DNA of 64,000 nucleotides from CAZGMC01 sp964526565 (GTDB lineage Bacteria > Pseudomonadota > Alphaproteobacteria > DSM-16000 > Inquilinaceae), in contig CAZGMC010000001.1 of assembly GCA_964526565.1 (NCBI GenBank), forward strand, positions 102,507-166,506. Direction: 5' to 3'. The translations under genes and the position numbers were made by a program. Position 1 is the stretch's first letter. The number at the start of each line of letters is the position of its first letter. Under the pieces are notes generated by a model. That model did not search any database. It saw only the letters and a program-made list of their open reading frames with translations, and was not told the DNA's origin. Shown here piece by piece: positions 43,637-52,618 of the stretch.

Positions 43637-45422
43637 CGCCGAGCGGCCCGACCGGGCGCGGGAGGCGCGGCGGCTGCGGCTGTTCCTGGAACAGGCCCAG
43701 GGGTTCGAGTTCGCCATCGCCATCTATTCGCGGGCGGACACCGTTGAGCCTCTGATCGCCGAAACGATGCGGGAACTGGCCGACGCGGGTCTTCCCGTGC
43801 TGCAGATCGATCTGCGCGGACAGGACGATCAGGCAATCCTGCTGAAGCTGCTCATGCAGGCGCTGGCCACGGCCTTGGCGGGCGGCGAGACCGTCCGGGG
43901 CGTGTTCGTCACTGGCCTGGAAGGCCATCTCGACTACGTTCAGGGCGGCATCCGGTCGCAGACGGGCCCGCTTCTGGCCACCGCCAACCTGCAGCGGGAT
44001 GTGTTCCCGTCGCGCTGCCCCGTGCCGGTGGTGCTGTGGGCCTCGGCCCTGGCGCAGCCGGCCATCGCCCGGCTGGCGCCGGACCTGTGGCACTGGCGCC
44101 GCGCCACCTTCGACTTCACCGAGGGCGCCGAGCCGCACGCCCTGACCCTCGACCGCGCGATCCCCCGCCCCGACCGGGACTTCGACCGGCTGCCGGCGGA
44201 GGACCTGCGCCGCCGCCTGGCGATGCTGTCGGAACTGGAGCGGGAGCTGGGCGACGATCCGGGCACCTTGTCCGAGGTTGACCGTAGCTGGCTGGCCCGG
44301 CTGGTCATCGAAAAAGCAGAGACCCTCTGGCACCTTGGCGAGGTTGAGCCGGCCCAGGCGGCGTTCGAGTGCGGCCTGGACCTGGCGCGGGCGGCTGGAA
44401 TTGACTCTCTTGTGGCGCGAGCCTGGTCGGGGATGGCGGACATTCGGTACCTTAACGGTGATTACGACCAAGCCCTGCGCATCCGCCAAGAGGAAGAACT
44501 GCCCGTCTACCAGCGCCTCGGCGACGTGCGCGCAACGGCCGTGACCATGGGCCAGATCGCCGACATCCTGCAGGCGCGCGGCGAACTCGACCAAGCCCTG
44601 CGCATCCGCCACGAGGAGCAGCTGCCCGTCTACCAGCGCCTCGGCGACGTGCGCGCAACAGCCGTGACCATGGGCCAGATCGCCGACATCCTGCAGGCGC
44701 GCGGCGAACTCGACCAAGCCCTGCGCATCCGCCACGAGGAGCAGCTGCCCGTCTACCAGCGCCTCGGCGACGTGCGCGAAACGGCCGTAACCATGGGCCA
44801 GATCGCCGACACCCTGCAGGCGCGCGGCGAACTCGACCAAGCCCTGCGCATCCGCCGCGAGGAAGAGCTGCCCGTTTATGAACGCCTCGGCGACGTGCGC
44901 GAAAAGGCCGTGACCATGGGCAAGATCGCCGACATCCTGCAGACGCGCGGCGACCTCGACGAGGCCCTGCGCATCCTCAGCAATGAGGTGAAGCCGGCTT
45001 TCGAACGCCTCGGCGCCGTCCGCGAGAAGACCGTGACCATGGGCCATATCGGCCACGTCCTTGAGCGGCAGGGCAATCTGGACGCTGCCCGGCAGCTTCA
45101 GCTTGCATGCCTCGAAGAGCACAAGAGGCTGGGTGACGTCGACGGCGTGGCCGCCACCTTGTGGGACTTGGCCCGACTGGACCGCGCAGAGGGAAAGCAC
45201 GAGGACATGGCGCCGCGGCTGGTCGAAGCATTCGCGCTTCTGCGCAAGCTCGGCCGGGCCGAAGGGCTGGCTGTCGTCGGAGAAGCCCTCGGCAGGGCCA
45301 AGGCGGAAGCGGGCGAGCGCGACCAGGCCCGCGAGGCTCTGGAGATCAGCGCCGCCGCCTACCGCAAGCTGGGCCGTCTGCTGGAGGCGGCGGCGGTCGA
45401 GGGGCTGTTGCGCGATCCTTGA
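43602..45422 (+). CDS. TPR protein with an N-terminal degenerate NTPase-like domain
   Basis: 606-residue partner of the upstream ATPase. Residues ~15-190 look like a STAND-type domain without a P-loop: LFLEQAQGFEFAIAIYSRAD, VRGVFVTGLEGHLDY, CPVPVVLWASALAQPA and APDLWHWRRATFDFTEG. Residues ~285-520 hold TPR units, five of them near-identical 41-residue repeats (GELDQALRIRHEEQLPVYQR followed by LGDVRATAVTMGQIADILQA). The start at 43602 lies inside the ATPase gene, which signals translational coupling. The architecture resembles signal-sensing NTPase-TPR proteins; the biological trigger is unknown. Confidence 0.78.
   Translation: MLSTLPAPADLDAERPDRAREARRLRLFLEQAQGFEFAIAIYSRADTVEPLIAETMRELADAGLPVLQIDLRGQDDQAILLKLLMQALATALAGGETVRGVFVTGLEGHLDYVQGGIRSQTGPLLATANLQRDVFPSRCPVPVVLWASALAQPAIARLAPDLWHWRRATFDFTEGAEPHALTLDRAIPRPDRDFDRLPAEDLRRRLAMLSELERELGDDPGTLSEVDRSWLARLVIEKAETLWHLGEVEPAQAAFECGLDLARAAGIDSLVARAWSGMADIRYLNGDYDQALRIRQEEELPVYQRLGDVRATAVTMGQIADILQARGELDQALRIRHEEQLPVYQRLGDVRATAVTMGQIADILQARGELDQALRIRHEEQLPVYQRLGDVRETAVTMGQIADTLQARGELDQALRIRREEELPVYERLGDVREKAVTMGKIADILQTRGDLDEALRILSNEVKPAFERLGAVREKTVTMGHIGHVLERQGNLDAARQLQLACLEEHKRLGDVDGVAATLWDLARLDRAEGKHEDMAPRLVEAFALLRKLGRAEGLAVVGEALGRAKAEAGERDQAREALEISAAAYRKLGRLLEAAAVEGLLRDP
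44460..45197 (+). repeat. 123-bp tandem repeats encoding TPR units
   Basis: Units begin at 44460, 44583, 44706, 44829, 44952 and 45075. The middle ones are nearly identical in DNA, including silent positions, while the last two have diverged. Recent duplication or gene conversion has homogenised them. Confidence 0.9.
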
Positions 45423-45429
45423 TGCCGGA

Positions 45430-45468
45430 CGGCTCGCGGGCCGGCTCGCGGGCCGGCTCGCGGGCCGG
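45430..45468. repeat. 12-bp minisatellite just after the TPR gene
   Basis: Three exact copies of CGGCTCGCGGGC, starting eight bases after the TPR gene's stop codon. Confidence 0.85.
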
Positions 45469-45543
45469 ATTGCCTCTTCCGCCCGGTGCCGCATGGCGGC
45501 AAACTCCCGGTCGCTCACCTGTCACATGATACGGATCCCGGCC

Positions 45544-45921
45544 ATGCCCGAAGCTCCCCGCCGCAATGTCCTTGGCGAACCGTTGATCCCGTGCTCCACC
45601 GATCCCGTCACCGGGTTCTACCGTGACGGGTGTTGCGCCACCGGGCCGCAGGATGTGGGGCGGCATGTGGTGTGCGCCCAGATGACGGCGGAGTTCCTGG
45701 CGTACTCGCGGTCGCGGGGCAACGACCTGGTCACGCCGCGGCCGGAGTTCGGGTTCTCGGGGCTGAAGCCGGGGGACCGGTGGTGCCTGTGCGCCGACCG
45801 CTGGGCCGAGGCGATGGCCGCCGGGGTGGCGCCGCCGGTGGTGCTGCAGGCCACCCACGAGGCGGCGCTGGACCATGTCGACCTCGCCGACCTGAAGCGG
45901 CGGGCGCTCGACCTGGTCTGA
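45544..45921 (+). CDS. DUF2237 family protein
   Basis: 125-residue soluble protein. The family signature is clear: PRRNVLGEPLIPCSTDPVTG, FYRDGCCATGPQDVGRH, LKPGDRWCLCADRWAEAM and APPVVLQATHEAALDHV. Function unknown. The four Cys residues in CC and CLC may bind metal. An in-frame Met six codons upstream (45526) is also possible. Its stop is followed at once by a 12-bp tandem repeat. Confidence 0.9.
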   Translation: MPEAPRRNVLGEPLIPCSTDPVTGFYRDGCCATGPQDVGRHVVCAQMTAEFLAYSRSRGNDLVTPRPEFGFSGLKPGDRWCLCADRWAEAMAAGVAPPVVLQATHEAALDHVDLADLKRRALDLV

Positions 45922-45969
45922 CCGGACCGCCGCCCGGATCGCCGCCCGGACCGCCGCCCGGACCGCCGC
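45922..45969. repeat. 12-bp minisatellite starting at the first base after the DUF2237 stop
   Basis: Four copies of CCGGACCGCCGC (second copy has a T for C). The array begins on the base after the TGA. Confidence 0.9.
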
Positions 45970-46034
45970 CCGGTCGGCGCCAGGGTGCGGGCGCGCCGGC
46001 GGTTGGCGGGCGGCCGGGGCGGACGCCCCAACGG

Positions 46035-46973
46035 TCAGCGGACCTGCTTGACCGTGTAGCCGCGCTCGGCCAGCAGGGCGAGCACGCCGCGCTCCCCCGG
46101 CAGGTGCAGGGCGCCGATGGCGATCAGGGCGTTGCCCTCGGCCAGCCGCTTGGCCATGCGTTCGGCCATGGTCTTGTTGCGGCGATAGAGCAGGTGCTCG
46201 AGGAAGGCCTCGATCAGCCTCGGGTTGTCGCCGCCCGTCTCGAGCGTCAGCAGGTACAGCCCGGTCAGGTCGCCGGCGGCGTAGAGGCCGATCATCTGCT
46301 CGTACAGGCCGTCGAGCGCGGCGTGGCTGGCGATCGACTCGCGCAGCAGGGCGAGCTCGGTGGCGGCGGGCAGGGCGGACAGGGCGGCGATCTGCTCGCC
46401 CACGGTCTCCAGGCCGTGCACGGCCAGGCCGCGGGCCTCGGCCTCGTCCTGCAGGCGCTGGTCCAGTGGCACCTCGCCGGCGGCCATGCGCCGGTACTCC
46501 TCGGCCGGGATGCTGAGCAGGATGACGGCCCCCCACGGCCGCAGCCGGGCGGCCATGACCTCGGGCAGGCCGTAGCCGGCGGTGATGTCGACCAGGGCGG
46601 CGAAGTCCTCCGGCGGCAGGGCCTCGGCCAGGTCGGGCGAGAGGGTGAACATGGCCGCGCTCATCCGCGCCATGGCCAGCGCGGTCATCTCCATCTCCAG
46701 CGTCACGCTGTCGACCCGGTCGAGCAGGCCGTCCACGGCGGGCAGCACGGCATGGGCGCGCGGGTCGGTGACATGCATGGTGCCGAGGACATAGCCGGGC
46801 GGCGCGCCGGGGCCCTCGACCTGCCACAGCAGGCCGCCGGAGAAGGGCAGGGGCTCGTCGGCGGCGGCCGGATGCAACAGCGCCGCGATCAGGACGAACG
46901 CCGCCGCCAGGACCGCGACAAGGCGGGTGGCGGCGGGCAGGGCGGGGGCTGGTCCGGCCACGGCGCGGCTCAC
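46035..46973 (-). CDS. TraB/GumN-family protein
   Basis: 312-residue protein with an N-terminal signal or anchor (LVAVLAAAFVLIAALLHPAA), then the family motifs GYVLGTMHVTDPRAHAV near the start and NALIAIGALHLPGERGVLAL near the end, which carry the His/Glu residues of the putative metalloprotease site. The GTG start overlaps the cbpM stop (GTGA), so it is the last gene of a cbpA-cbpM-gumN-like operon. Confidence 0.88.
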   Translation of the reverse strand: MSRAVAGPAPALPAATRLVAVLAAAFVLIAALLHPAAADEPLPFSGGLLWQVEGPGAPPGYVLGTMHVTDPRAHAVLPAVDGLLDRVDSVTLEMEMTALAMARMSAAMFTLSPDLAEALPPEDFAALVDITAGYGLPEVMAARLRPWGAVILLSIPAEEYRRMAAGEVPLDQRLQDEAEARGLAVHGLETVGEQIAALSALPAATELALLRESIASHAALDGLYEQMIGLYAAGDLTGLYLLTLETGGDNPRLIEAFLEHLLYRRNKTMAERMAKRLAEGNALIAIGALHLPGERGVLALLAERGYTVKQVR

Positions 46974-47302
46974 GGCTCGTGCTGCGGAGCGCGGATCGAA
47001 TCGAGGATGCGCGTCCGCACCGGCTCCGGCTGGGCCTCGATGGCGGCGCAGATCCGGCGCAGGCTGCGGCGCAGGCCGTACACCTGGTCGACCAGCGACA
47101 GGACGACGGGCACGGCTTCCTCGTCGACGGCCAGCGACTCGGTCATCTCGTGGATCAGCTGGACCCGCGCCACGTCGATCTCGGCGAACAGGTAGTCGGT
47201 GCCGTGGCGGGCCGGGGCAATCCAGGCCCGCGCGGTCCAATGCTGCAGCTGCTGCACGGTGACGCCGTGGACGAGTCGGCAGACCTCGAGGCTGGTCAGC
47301 AT
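46970..47302 (-). CDS. cbpM: Chaperone modulator CbpM
   Basis: 110-residue MerR-like protein that binds the J-domain of CbpA and restrains it. It begins MLTSLEVCRLVHGVTVQQLQ, the expected winged helix-like head, followed by helices with VPVVLSLVDQVYGLRRSLRR. It lies between cbpA (six bases upstream) and the GumN-family gene. Confidence 0.9.
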   Translation of the reverse strand: MLTSLEVCRLVHGVTVQQLQHWTARAWIAPARHGTDYLFAEIDVARVQLIHEMTESLAVDEEAVPVVLSLVDQVYGLRRSLRRICAAIEAQPEPVRTRILDSIRAPQHEP

Positions 47303-47308
47303 GGCGGC

Positions 47309-48229
47309 TCACTCCATGTCGCGGCGCGGGTCATAGCCATGCCGGTCGGCCCAGGTCTTGACGAACCCTTCCAGTTCCGGGTCGATCCGGTCGGGCAGGA
47401 CGACCTTGAGTCGCACGTACTGGTCGCCGCGCCCGTCGGCCCCGCCCCTGGGCACGCCGCGGCCGCGCAGGCGCAGCACCTGCCCGCTGCTCGAGCCCTT
47501 GGGGATGGTCACGTTGACCGGGCCGGACACGGTCGGCGCGCGGGCGCGGCCGCCGAGCACGGCCTCGGGCAGCGAGATCGGCAGGTCGATGTGGATGTCG
47601 TCGCCGCGGCGCTCGAACAGCGGGTGCGGCGCCACGCTGATCTCGACATAGGCGTCACCCGGCGGCGCCTTGCCGGTGCCGGGGTGGCCCTGGCCCTTCA
47701 GGCGCAGCACCTGCCCGTCGCGGACGCCTGGCGGGATGGTCACGTCCAGCGTCTTGCCGTCCGGCAGGGTGACGCGCCGGGTGCCGCCGTTGACGGCCTC
47801 CAGGAAGTCCACCGTCAGGGCATAGCGGGCGTCGGCGCCGCGCATGGCAAAGCCCTCGCCCATGCCGCGGCGGGCACCGGCGCCGAACATGCGCGACAGG
47901 ATGTCGTTGATGTCGCCGACGTCGCCCATGTCGGCGGTCTTGTAGTACTTGAAGCCGGCCGGGCCCTCGGCGTAGTCGCGGTAATAGGTGCGCTCCGCGC
48001 GCGGCGCCCCGGTCGCGTCGATCTCGCCGCGGTCATAGGCGGCGCGCAGCTCGGGGTTGGTCAGGAACTCCTCGGCGGCGCTGATCTGCTTGAAGCGCTC
48101 GGCGGCCTCCGGGTTGTCCGGGTTCAGGTCGGGGTGGTACGTCTTGGCGAGCTTGCGGAACGCCTTGCGGATCTCGGCCTCGCTGGCGTTCCGGTCGACG
48201 CCGAGCACCTTGTACGGATCCTCGCTCAC
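47309..48229 (-). CDS. cbpA: DnaJ-type co-chaperone CbpA
   Basis: 306-residue co-chaperone of DnaK. The J-domain has the HPD motif in KTYHPDLNPDNPEAAERF. There is no Cys zinc-finger region, which separates it from DnaJ. C-terminal substrate-binding domains include TLPDGKTLDVTIPPGVRDGQ and VNVTIPKGSSSGQVLRLRGR. CbpM follows in the same operon, the standard pair. Confidence 0.95.
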   Translation of the reverse strand: MSEDPYKVLGVDRNASEAEIRKAFRKLAKTYHPDLNPDNPEAAERFKQISAAEEFLTNPELRAAYDRGEIDATGAPRAERTYYRDYAEGPAGFKYYKTADMGDVGDINDILSRMFGAGARRGMGEGFAMRGADARYALTVDFLEAVNGGTRRVTLPDGKTLDVTIPPGVRDGQVLRLKGQGHPGTGKAPPGDAYVEISVAPHPLFERRGDDIHIDLPISLPEAVLGGRARAPTVSGPVNVTIPKGSSSGQVLRLRGRGVPRGGADGRGDQYVRLKVVLPDRIDPELEGFVKTWADRHGYDPRRDME

Positions 48230-48284
48230 GATCGTCCCGTCCTCGTCCCGTTACGAGGGCCGCGGCCGTGCCCGCGGCGGCGCG

Positions 48285-48452
48285 CTATTTGATCTTGGCT
48301 TCCTTGAACTCGACATGGCGGCGGGCGACGGGGTCGTACTTCCGCATGGTCAGCTTCTCGGTGGTGTTCTTGGGGTTCTTCTTGGTCACGTAGAAATATC
48401 CCGTGTCGGCCGTGCTCGTCAGCCGGATCTTCACGGTGGCAGGTTTGGCCAT
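48285..48452 (-). CDS. rpmG: 50S ribosomal protein L33
   Basis: 55-residue ribosomal protein read directly from the sequence: it starts MAKPATVKIRLTSTADTGYF and continues YVTKKNPKNTTEKLTMRKYD to the end at FKEAKIK. It lacks the zinc Cys pairs, so it is the C-minus form. ATG at 48452, TAG at 48285. It lies between the S41 protease gene and cbpA. Confidence 0.97.
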   Translation of the reverse strand: MAKPATVKIRLTSTADTGYFYVTKKNPKNTTEKLTMRKYDPVARRHVEFKEAKIK

Positions 48453-48551
48453 GGCCCTGTGTCCTCGTCAGCGTTTCAACCTGAACAGACTGACCGCCAC
48501 ATTGGCAGCGCCGGCCGCGCTGTCAAGCATGTCCGGGTCAGCATGTCGGGG

Positions 48552-50153
48552 TCAGCGTTGCGCCAGCGCCTCCGGCCCGGACACGCGCAACGCCCGCGCG
48601 AACAGGTCCGGCTGCTCCAGCAGCCGCTCGGCGACGACCACGTCCAGCTCCTCGTCGTGGGCCCGCCACGGGCAGGCATTGCGCAGGGCGGCCAGGGCGC
48701 CGTCGTCGTCGGCCGCGGTCCGCCGCAATGACTGCAGCCGCGGCGGCAGGTCCAGCTCGCCGGCGCGGAACCGGGTAAGGATATGCTCCGGGTCGTCGAG
48801 GCCGTTACTGGTGCAGATGGTCGGCATCACCCCCTGGCGGTGGATGGTGATCCCGGCCGGGGAGTAGATGCGGCTCCAGGTCAGGAACAGCTCGCCGCCA
48901 TTGGGCAGCCGCGTCACCGTCTGGACGCTGCCCTTGCCGTAGGACGAGGCACCGACGACCACGGCGCGGCCGCTGTCCTGCAGGGCGGCGGCGACCACCT
49001 CCGCCCCCGACGCCGAGCGCCCGTCGACCAGCACGACCATCGGCAGGCTGGCGGCGCGGTCGTCGCGGCCGGCGGTGTAGTGCTGGATGCTGTCGGGATG
49101 GCGGCCGCGGGTCGAGGTGATCGCGCCGCGGGGCAGGAACATGTCGGCGACCGACACCGACTGGCCGAGCAGTCCGCCGGGATTGCCGCGCAGGTCAAGG
49201 ATCAGGCCGACCGCGTCGGCGCCCAGCTCGGCCAATACCTCATTCAGGGCAACGCTCAGGTGCTCGGTGGTGGCGGCGTTGAAGCGGGCCACCCGGATGA
49301 TGCCGACGCCGTTGTCGATGCGTGTCTCCACCGTGTTGTAGATGACCTGCTGGCGCCGGATGCGCAGGGTGCGCCGGTTGCCCTCGGCGCCCTCAAGGGT
49401 GACGGTGACCACCGTGTCGACCGGGCCGCGCAGCCGGTTGGCGAGGTCCGGCAGGTCCCAGCCCTCGGTGCTGCGGCCGTTGACCTCGACGAACGCCTCG
49501 CCGACGCGCACGCCGGCCGCCGCCGCCGGCCCGTCGGGGAACACCTGCTGCACGTAGCCGCGGCCGCCTTCCTCGTCGAACTCCAGCAGGATGCCGATGC
49601 CGCCATAGCCGTCGCGGCCGGCCCGCTCCTGGGTGGCGTGCTCGGCATCGACATAGCGGGAGTATTCGTCAAGGTCGGCGACGATGGCATCGAACACGGC
49701 GCGGTAGATGTCCTCCGCCGAGGCGTTGCGCAGCGCCGGCGAGACCGTGCGGCCCTGCTCGATCGCTGCCATGGTCAGGGCCGCCCAGGCCTGCGGGTCG
49801 TCGCCCGGCGGGGCGCTGAACGAGGCCAGCTCGACCTCGTCCGAGAGCAGCCGGACGGTGCTGCCGGCGCGCACGGCGGTGACGCCGTCGTCGATGGCGG
49901 ACAGGCCGGACAGGCCGTCGACCGTCAGCTCGGCCATGTCGACGGGACGCAGGTAGACCTCGTGGATGCGGTCGTAGCCGATGTCGAACACGGCCGGGGA
50001 CAGGACGCGCGTATCGGCGCGCTGGTCGTCCAGCGGCACCGGGCCGGTCCCGGCACAGCCGGCCAGAACGACGACGGCAAGCAGGACGACCACCGCCCGT
50101 GCCGACGCGCCGTGCCGCGCCGGCAGGACCGGGAACAACGGATTGCGCAACAT
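48552..50153 (-). CDS. S41-family C-terminal processing protease, lipoprotein
   Basis: 533 residues from MLRNPLFPVLPARHG. A lipobox (VVLAGCAG) anchors it in the envelope. A PDZ domain (GIGILLEFDEEGGRGYVQQV, DGPAAAAGVRVGEAFVEVNG) precedes the S41 catalytic domain with AVGLILDLRGNPGGLL, the catalytic Ser in VDGRSASGAEV and Lys in SSYGKGSVQT. Substrate unknown. Confidence 0.93.
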   Translation of the reverse strand: MLRNPLFPVLPARHGASARAVVVLLAVVVLAGCAGTGPVPLDDQRADTRVLSPAVFDIGYDRIHEVYLRPVDMAELTVDGLSGLSAIDDGVTAVRAGSTVRLLSDEVELASFSAPPGDDPQAWAALTMAAIEQGRTVSPALRNASAEDIYRAVFDAIVADLDEYSRYVDAEHATQERAGRDGYGGIGILLEFDEEGGRGYVQQVFPDGPAAAAGVRVGEAFVEVNGRSTEGWDLPDLANRLRGPVDTVVTVTLEGAEGNRRTLRIRRQQVIYNTVETRIDNGVGIIRVARFNAATTEHLSVALNEVLAELGADAVGLILDLRGNPGGLLGQSVSVADMFLPRGAITSTRGRHPDSIQHYTAGRDDRAASLPMVVLVDGRSASGAEVVAAALQDSGRAVVVGASSYGKGSVQTVTRLPNGGELFLTWSRIYSPAGITIHRQGVMPTICTSNGLDDPEHILTRFRAGELDLPPRLQSLRRTAADDDGALAALRNACPWRAHDEELDVVVAERLLEQPDLFARALRVSGPEALAQR

Positions 50154-50262
50154 GGGACGGGGCGAACTCCAGTGGGTTGGCGCCGAACGATCACAGCATA
50201 GATGAACCAAGGTTTGGTAAACAGCGGGTAATTGGCGCGCCGTCACGCGTGTAGCCGAATGG

Positions 50263-52548
50263 TCATGGGCGCCGCCCCTTGCGCCGCGGCCCCGCGGCGC
50301 GCGCCGCCCCTTTGCGGCCGCTGACGGACGAGCGCGGCAGGCGCCCGGCGCCGGCGGCGCTCGGGGTGACGGGCTCGCCCAGCCAGTCGGCGCCGTCGTC
50401 GGCGTCGACCAGGCGGAACACGGTGCTGCCGCTCAGCCGGTCGGCCTCCATGACCCGCGCCCGCACCGGCGAGCCGAGGCGGAACACCCGGCCCCAGGAG
50501 CGGCCGACCAGCGCATGGCGCCGCTCGTCGTGCTCGTAATAGTCGTCGGGCAGGGTGGAGATGGGCACCAGTCCGTCGGCGCCGGTCTCATGCAGCGTCA
50601 CGAACAGGCCGAAGCGGGTCACGCCGGAGATGCGCCCCTCCAGCACCTGGCCGACCTGGTCGGACAGGAAGCCGGCGACGTAGCGGTCCATGGCGTCGCG
50701 CTCGGCCTCGTTGGCGCGCCGCTCGGTGAACGAGATGTGCTCGCCGATGCCGTCCAGCCGGGCCAGTTCCTCGTCGTGGGCGCCGCCCGCCCCGAGGCGC
50801 AGCACGCGAATCAGGGCGCGGTGCACCGTCAGGTCGGCATAGCGGCGGATCGGCGAGGTGAAGTGGGCATATTGCGGCAGGGCCAGGCCGAAGTGGCCGA
50901 TGTTCTCGGCGCTGTACACGGCCTGGGCCTGGCTGCGCAGGACCATCTGGTTGACCGTCTCCGCCTCCGGCCGCCCCTCCGCCTGCTTGAGGAGCTGGGT
51001 GAACACCCGCGGCCGCGGCACCTGGCCCTTGGCCAGCCGGTAGCCGAGCGGGGCGAGGAACTCGCGCAGCGCCTCCAGCCTGGCGCGGTCGGGTGCGTCG
51101 TGGATGCGGTACAGGCAGGGATGGCCGCGGCCGGCCAGGGTCTGGGCGGCGGCGACGTTGGCGGCGATCATGAACTCCTCGATCAGCCGGTGGCTGTCGA
51201 GGCGCTGGCGCACGGCGATGCCGGCGACGCGGCCCTGCTCGTCCAACTGGACCTTGCGCTCGGGCAGGTCCAGCTCCAGCGTACCGCGTTCGGCGCGGGC
51301 CGCGGCCAGGGCAGCGAAGGCGCCGTAGAGGGGATGGATCACCGCGTCCATCAGCGGCCCGGTGGTGTCGTCCGGCTGGCCGTTGCGTGCCGTCTGGATC
51401 TGCTCGTAGGTCAGGCGCGCCGCCGAGCGCATCAGGCCGCGAACGAAGCGGTGGCGGCGCAGATGGCCGTCGCGGTCGATCCACAGGTGGGCGGCCAGAC
51501 AGGCACGCGGCGCGCCGGGCTTGAGCGAGCACAGGCCGTTGGACAGCGCCTCCGGCAGCATCGGCACGACCCGGTCGGGGAAATAGCAGCTGTTGCCGCG
51601 GCGGAACGCCTCGCGGTCCAGCGGCGAGTCGCCGGGCACGTAGTGGCCGACATCGGCGATGGCGACGATCAGCTGCCAGCCGCCGGCATTGGCCGGGTCG
51701 GGGTCGGGCTCGGCCCACACGGCGTCGTCGAAGTCGCGGGCGTCGGGGCCGTCGATGGTGACCAGCGGCACAGCGCGCAGGTCGGTGCGGTCGCCGAGCG
51801 GCGCCTCGACGGCGGCCTCGGCCTGCTCGATCGCGGCGCGCGGGAACTCGGTGGGGATGCCGGCGGCGTGGATGGCGACCAGGCTGATCGCCTCCGGAGC
51901 GTCGGCGGCGCCCAGGCGCTCGACCACCGTGGCCCGGCGCGGGCCGAAGCGGGGGCCATGGGCGGCCTCGGCGACGACCAGATCGCCGTCGTCGGCGCCG
52001 CCGCGGTCGGACTCGGCAACACGGTAGGTTTCCTTGGCCCGCTTCTCGGCGGGCTCGAGCGTGCCGCCGCCGGGGCCGCGGCGGAACACGCCGATGATGC
52101 GGGTCGGGCCGGGCGCCTCGCCCAGGCGGCGGATGGTGCGGCCCTCGTAGACGCCGTCGGCATCGCGGCGCAGGCGGGCCAGCACGCGGTCGCCTTCGGT
52201 CAGCGCCGGGTGGCCGCGCCGCTCCGGCGCCATGACGACGCGCGGCGGCGGTGTCTCGTGCTCCCACTTGACCGGGCGGGCCAGGGTCTCGCCGTCGGAG
52301 TCCAGGCCGGTGACGACCAGGACGGTTACCTCCGGCAGGCTCTTGGGCGGCGCCACCTTGCGGCCGCGGCCGCGCTCGACCAGGCCTTCGTCCTCGATCT
52401 CCTTGAGCATGCGTTTGAGCGGCACGCGATCGGCGCCGGTGAGCTGGAAGGCGCGGGCGATCTCCCGCTTGCCGACGGGCCCCGGACTGTCGCGGATGAA
52501 GTCGACGACGTCCTGCTTCGAGGGAAAGGCGGTTTTGGAAGGGTCCAT
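50263..52548 (-). CDS. rnr: Ribonuclease R
   Basis: 761-residue 3'-5' exoribonuclease. N-terminal winged helix (KREIARAFQLTGADRVPLKR), cold-shock domains, the RNB domain with the acidic cluster in TIDGPDARDFDDAVWAE, HFTSPIRRYADLTVHRALI, then an S1 domain and an Arg/Gly/Lys-rich tail ending RAAGPRRKGRRP. The Met at 52548 gives the standard start. It runs in the same direction as topA, separated by a palindromic element. Confidence 0.96.
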   Translation of the reverse strand: MDPSKTAFPSKQDVVDFIRDSPGPVGKREIARAFQLTGADRVPLKRMLKEIEDEGLVERGRGRKVAPPKSLPEVTVLVVTGLDSDGETLARPVKWEHETPPPRVVMAPERRGHPALTEGDRVLARLRRDADGVYEGRTIRRLGEAPGPTRIIGVFRRGPGGGTLEPAEKRAKETYRVAESDRGGADDGDLVVAEAAHGPRFGPRRATVVERLGAADAPEAISLVAIHAAGIPTEFPRAAIEQAEAAVEAPLGDRTDLRAVPLVTIDGPDARDFDDAVWAEPDPDPANAGGWQLIVAIADVGHYVPGDSPLDREAFRRGNSCYFPDRVVPMLPEALSNGLCSLKPGAPRACLAAHLWIDRDGHLRRHRFVRGLMRSAARLTYEQIQTARNGQPDDTTGPLMDAVIHPLYGAFAALAAARAERGTLELDLPERKVQLDEQGRVAGIAVRQRLDSHRLIEEFMIAANVAAAQTLAGRGHPCLYRIHDAPDRARLEALREFLAPLGYRLAKGQVPRPRVFTQLLKQAEGRPEAETVNQMVLRSQAQAVYSAENIGHFGLALPQYAHFTSPIRRYADLTVHRALIRVLRLGAGGAHDEELARLDGIGEHISFTERRANEAERDAMDRYVAGFLSDQVGQVLEGRISGVTRFGLFVTLHETGADGLVPISTLPDDYYEHDERRHALVGRSWGRVFRLGSPVRARVMEADRLSGSTVFRLVDADDGADWLGEPVTPSAAGAGRLPRSSVSGRKGAARAAGPRRKGRRP

Positions 52549-52618
52549 GAACTTGCGGGTGCCGGGTGGTTTCGTCTCTGTCGTCTCTGGCGTCTCTGTC
52601 GTCGGCAGTCTGAAGGCT

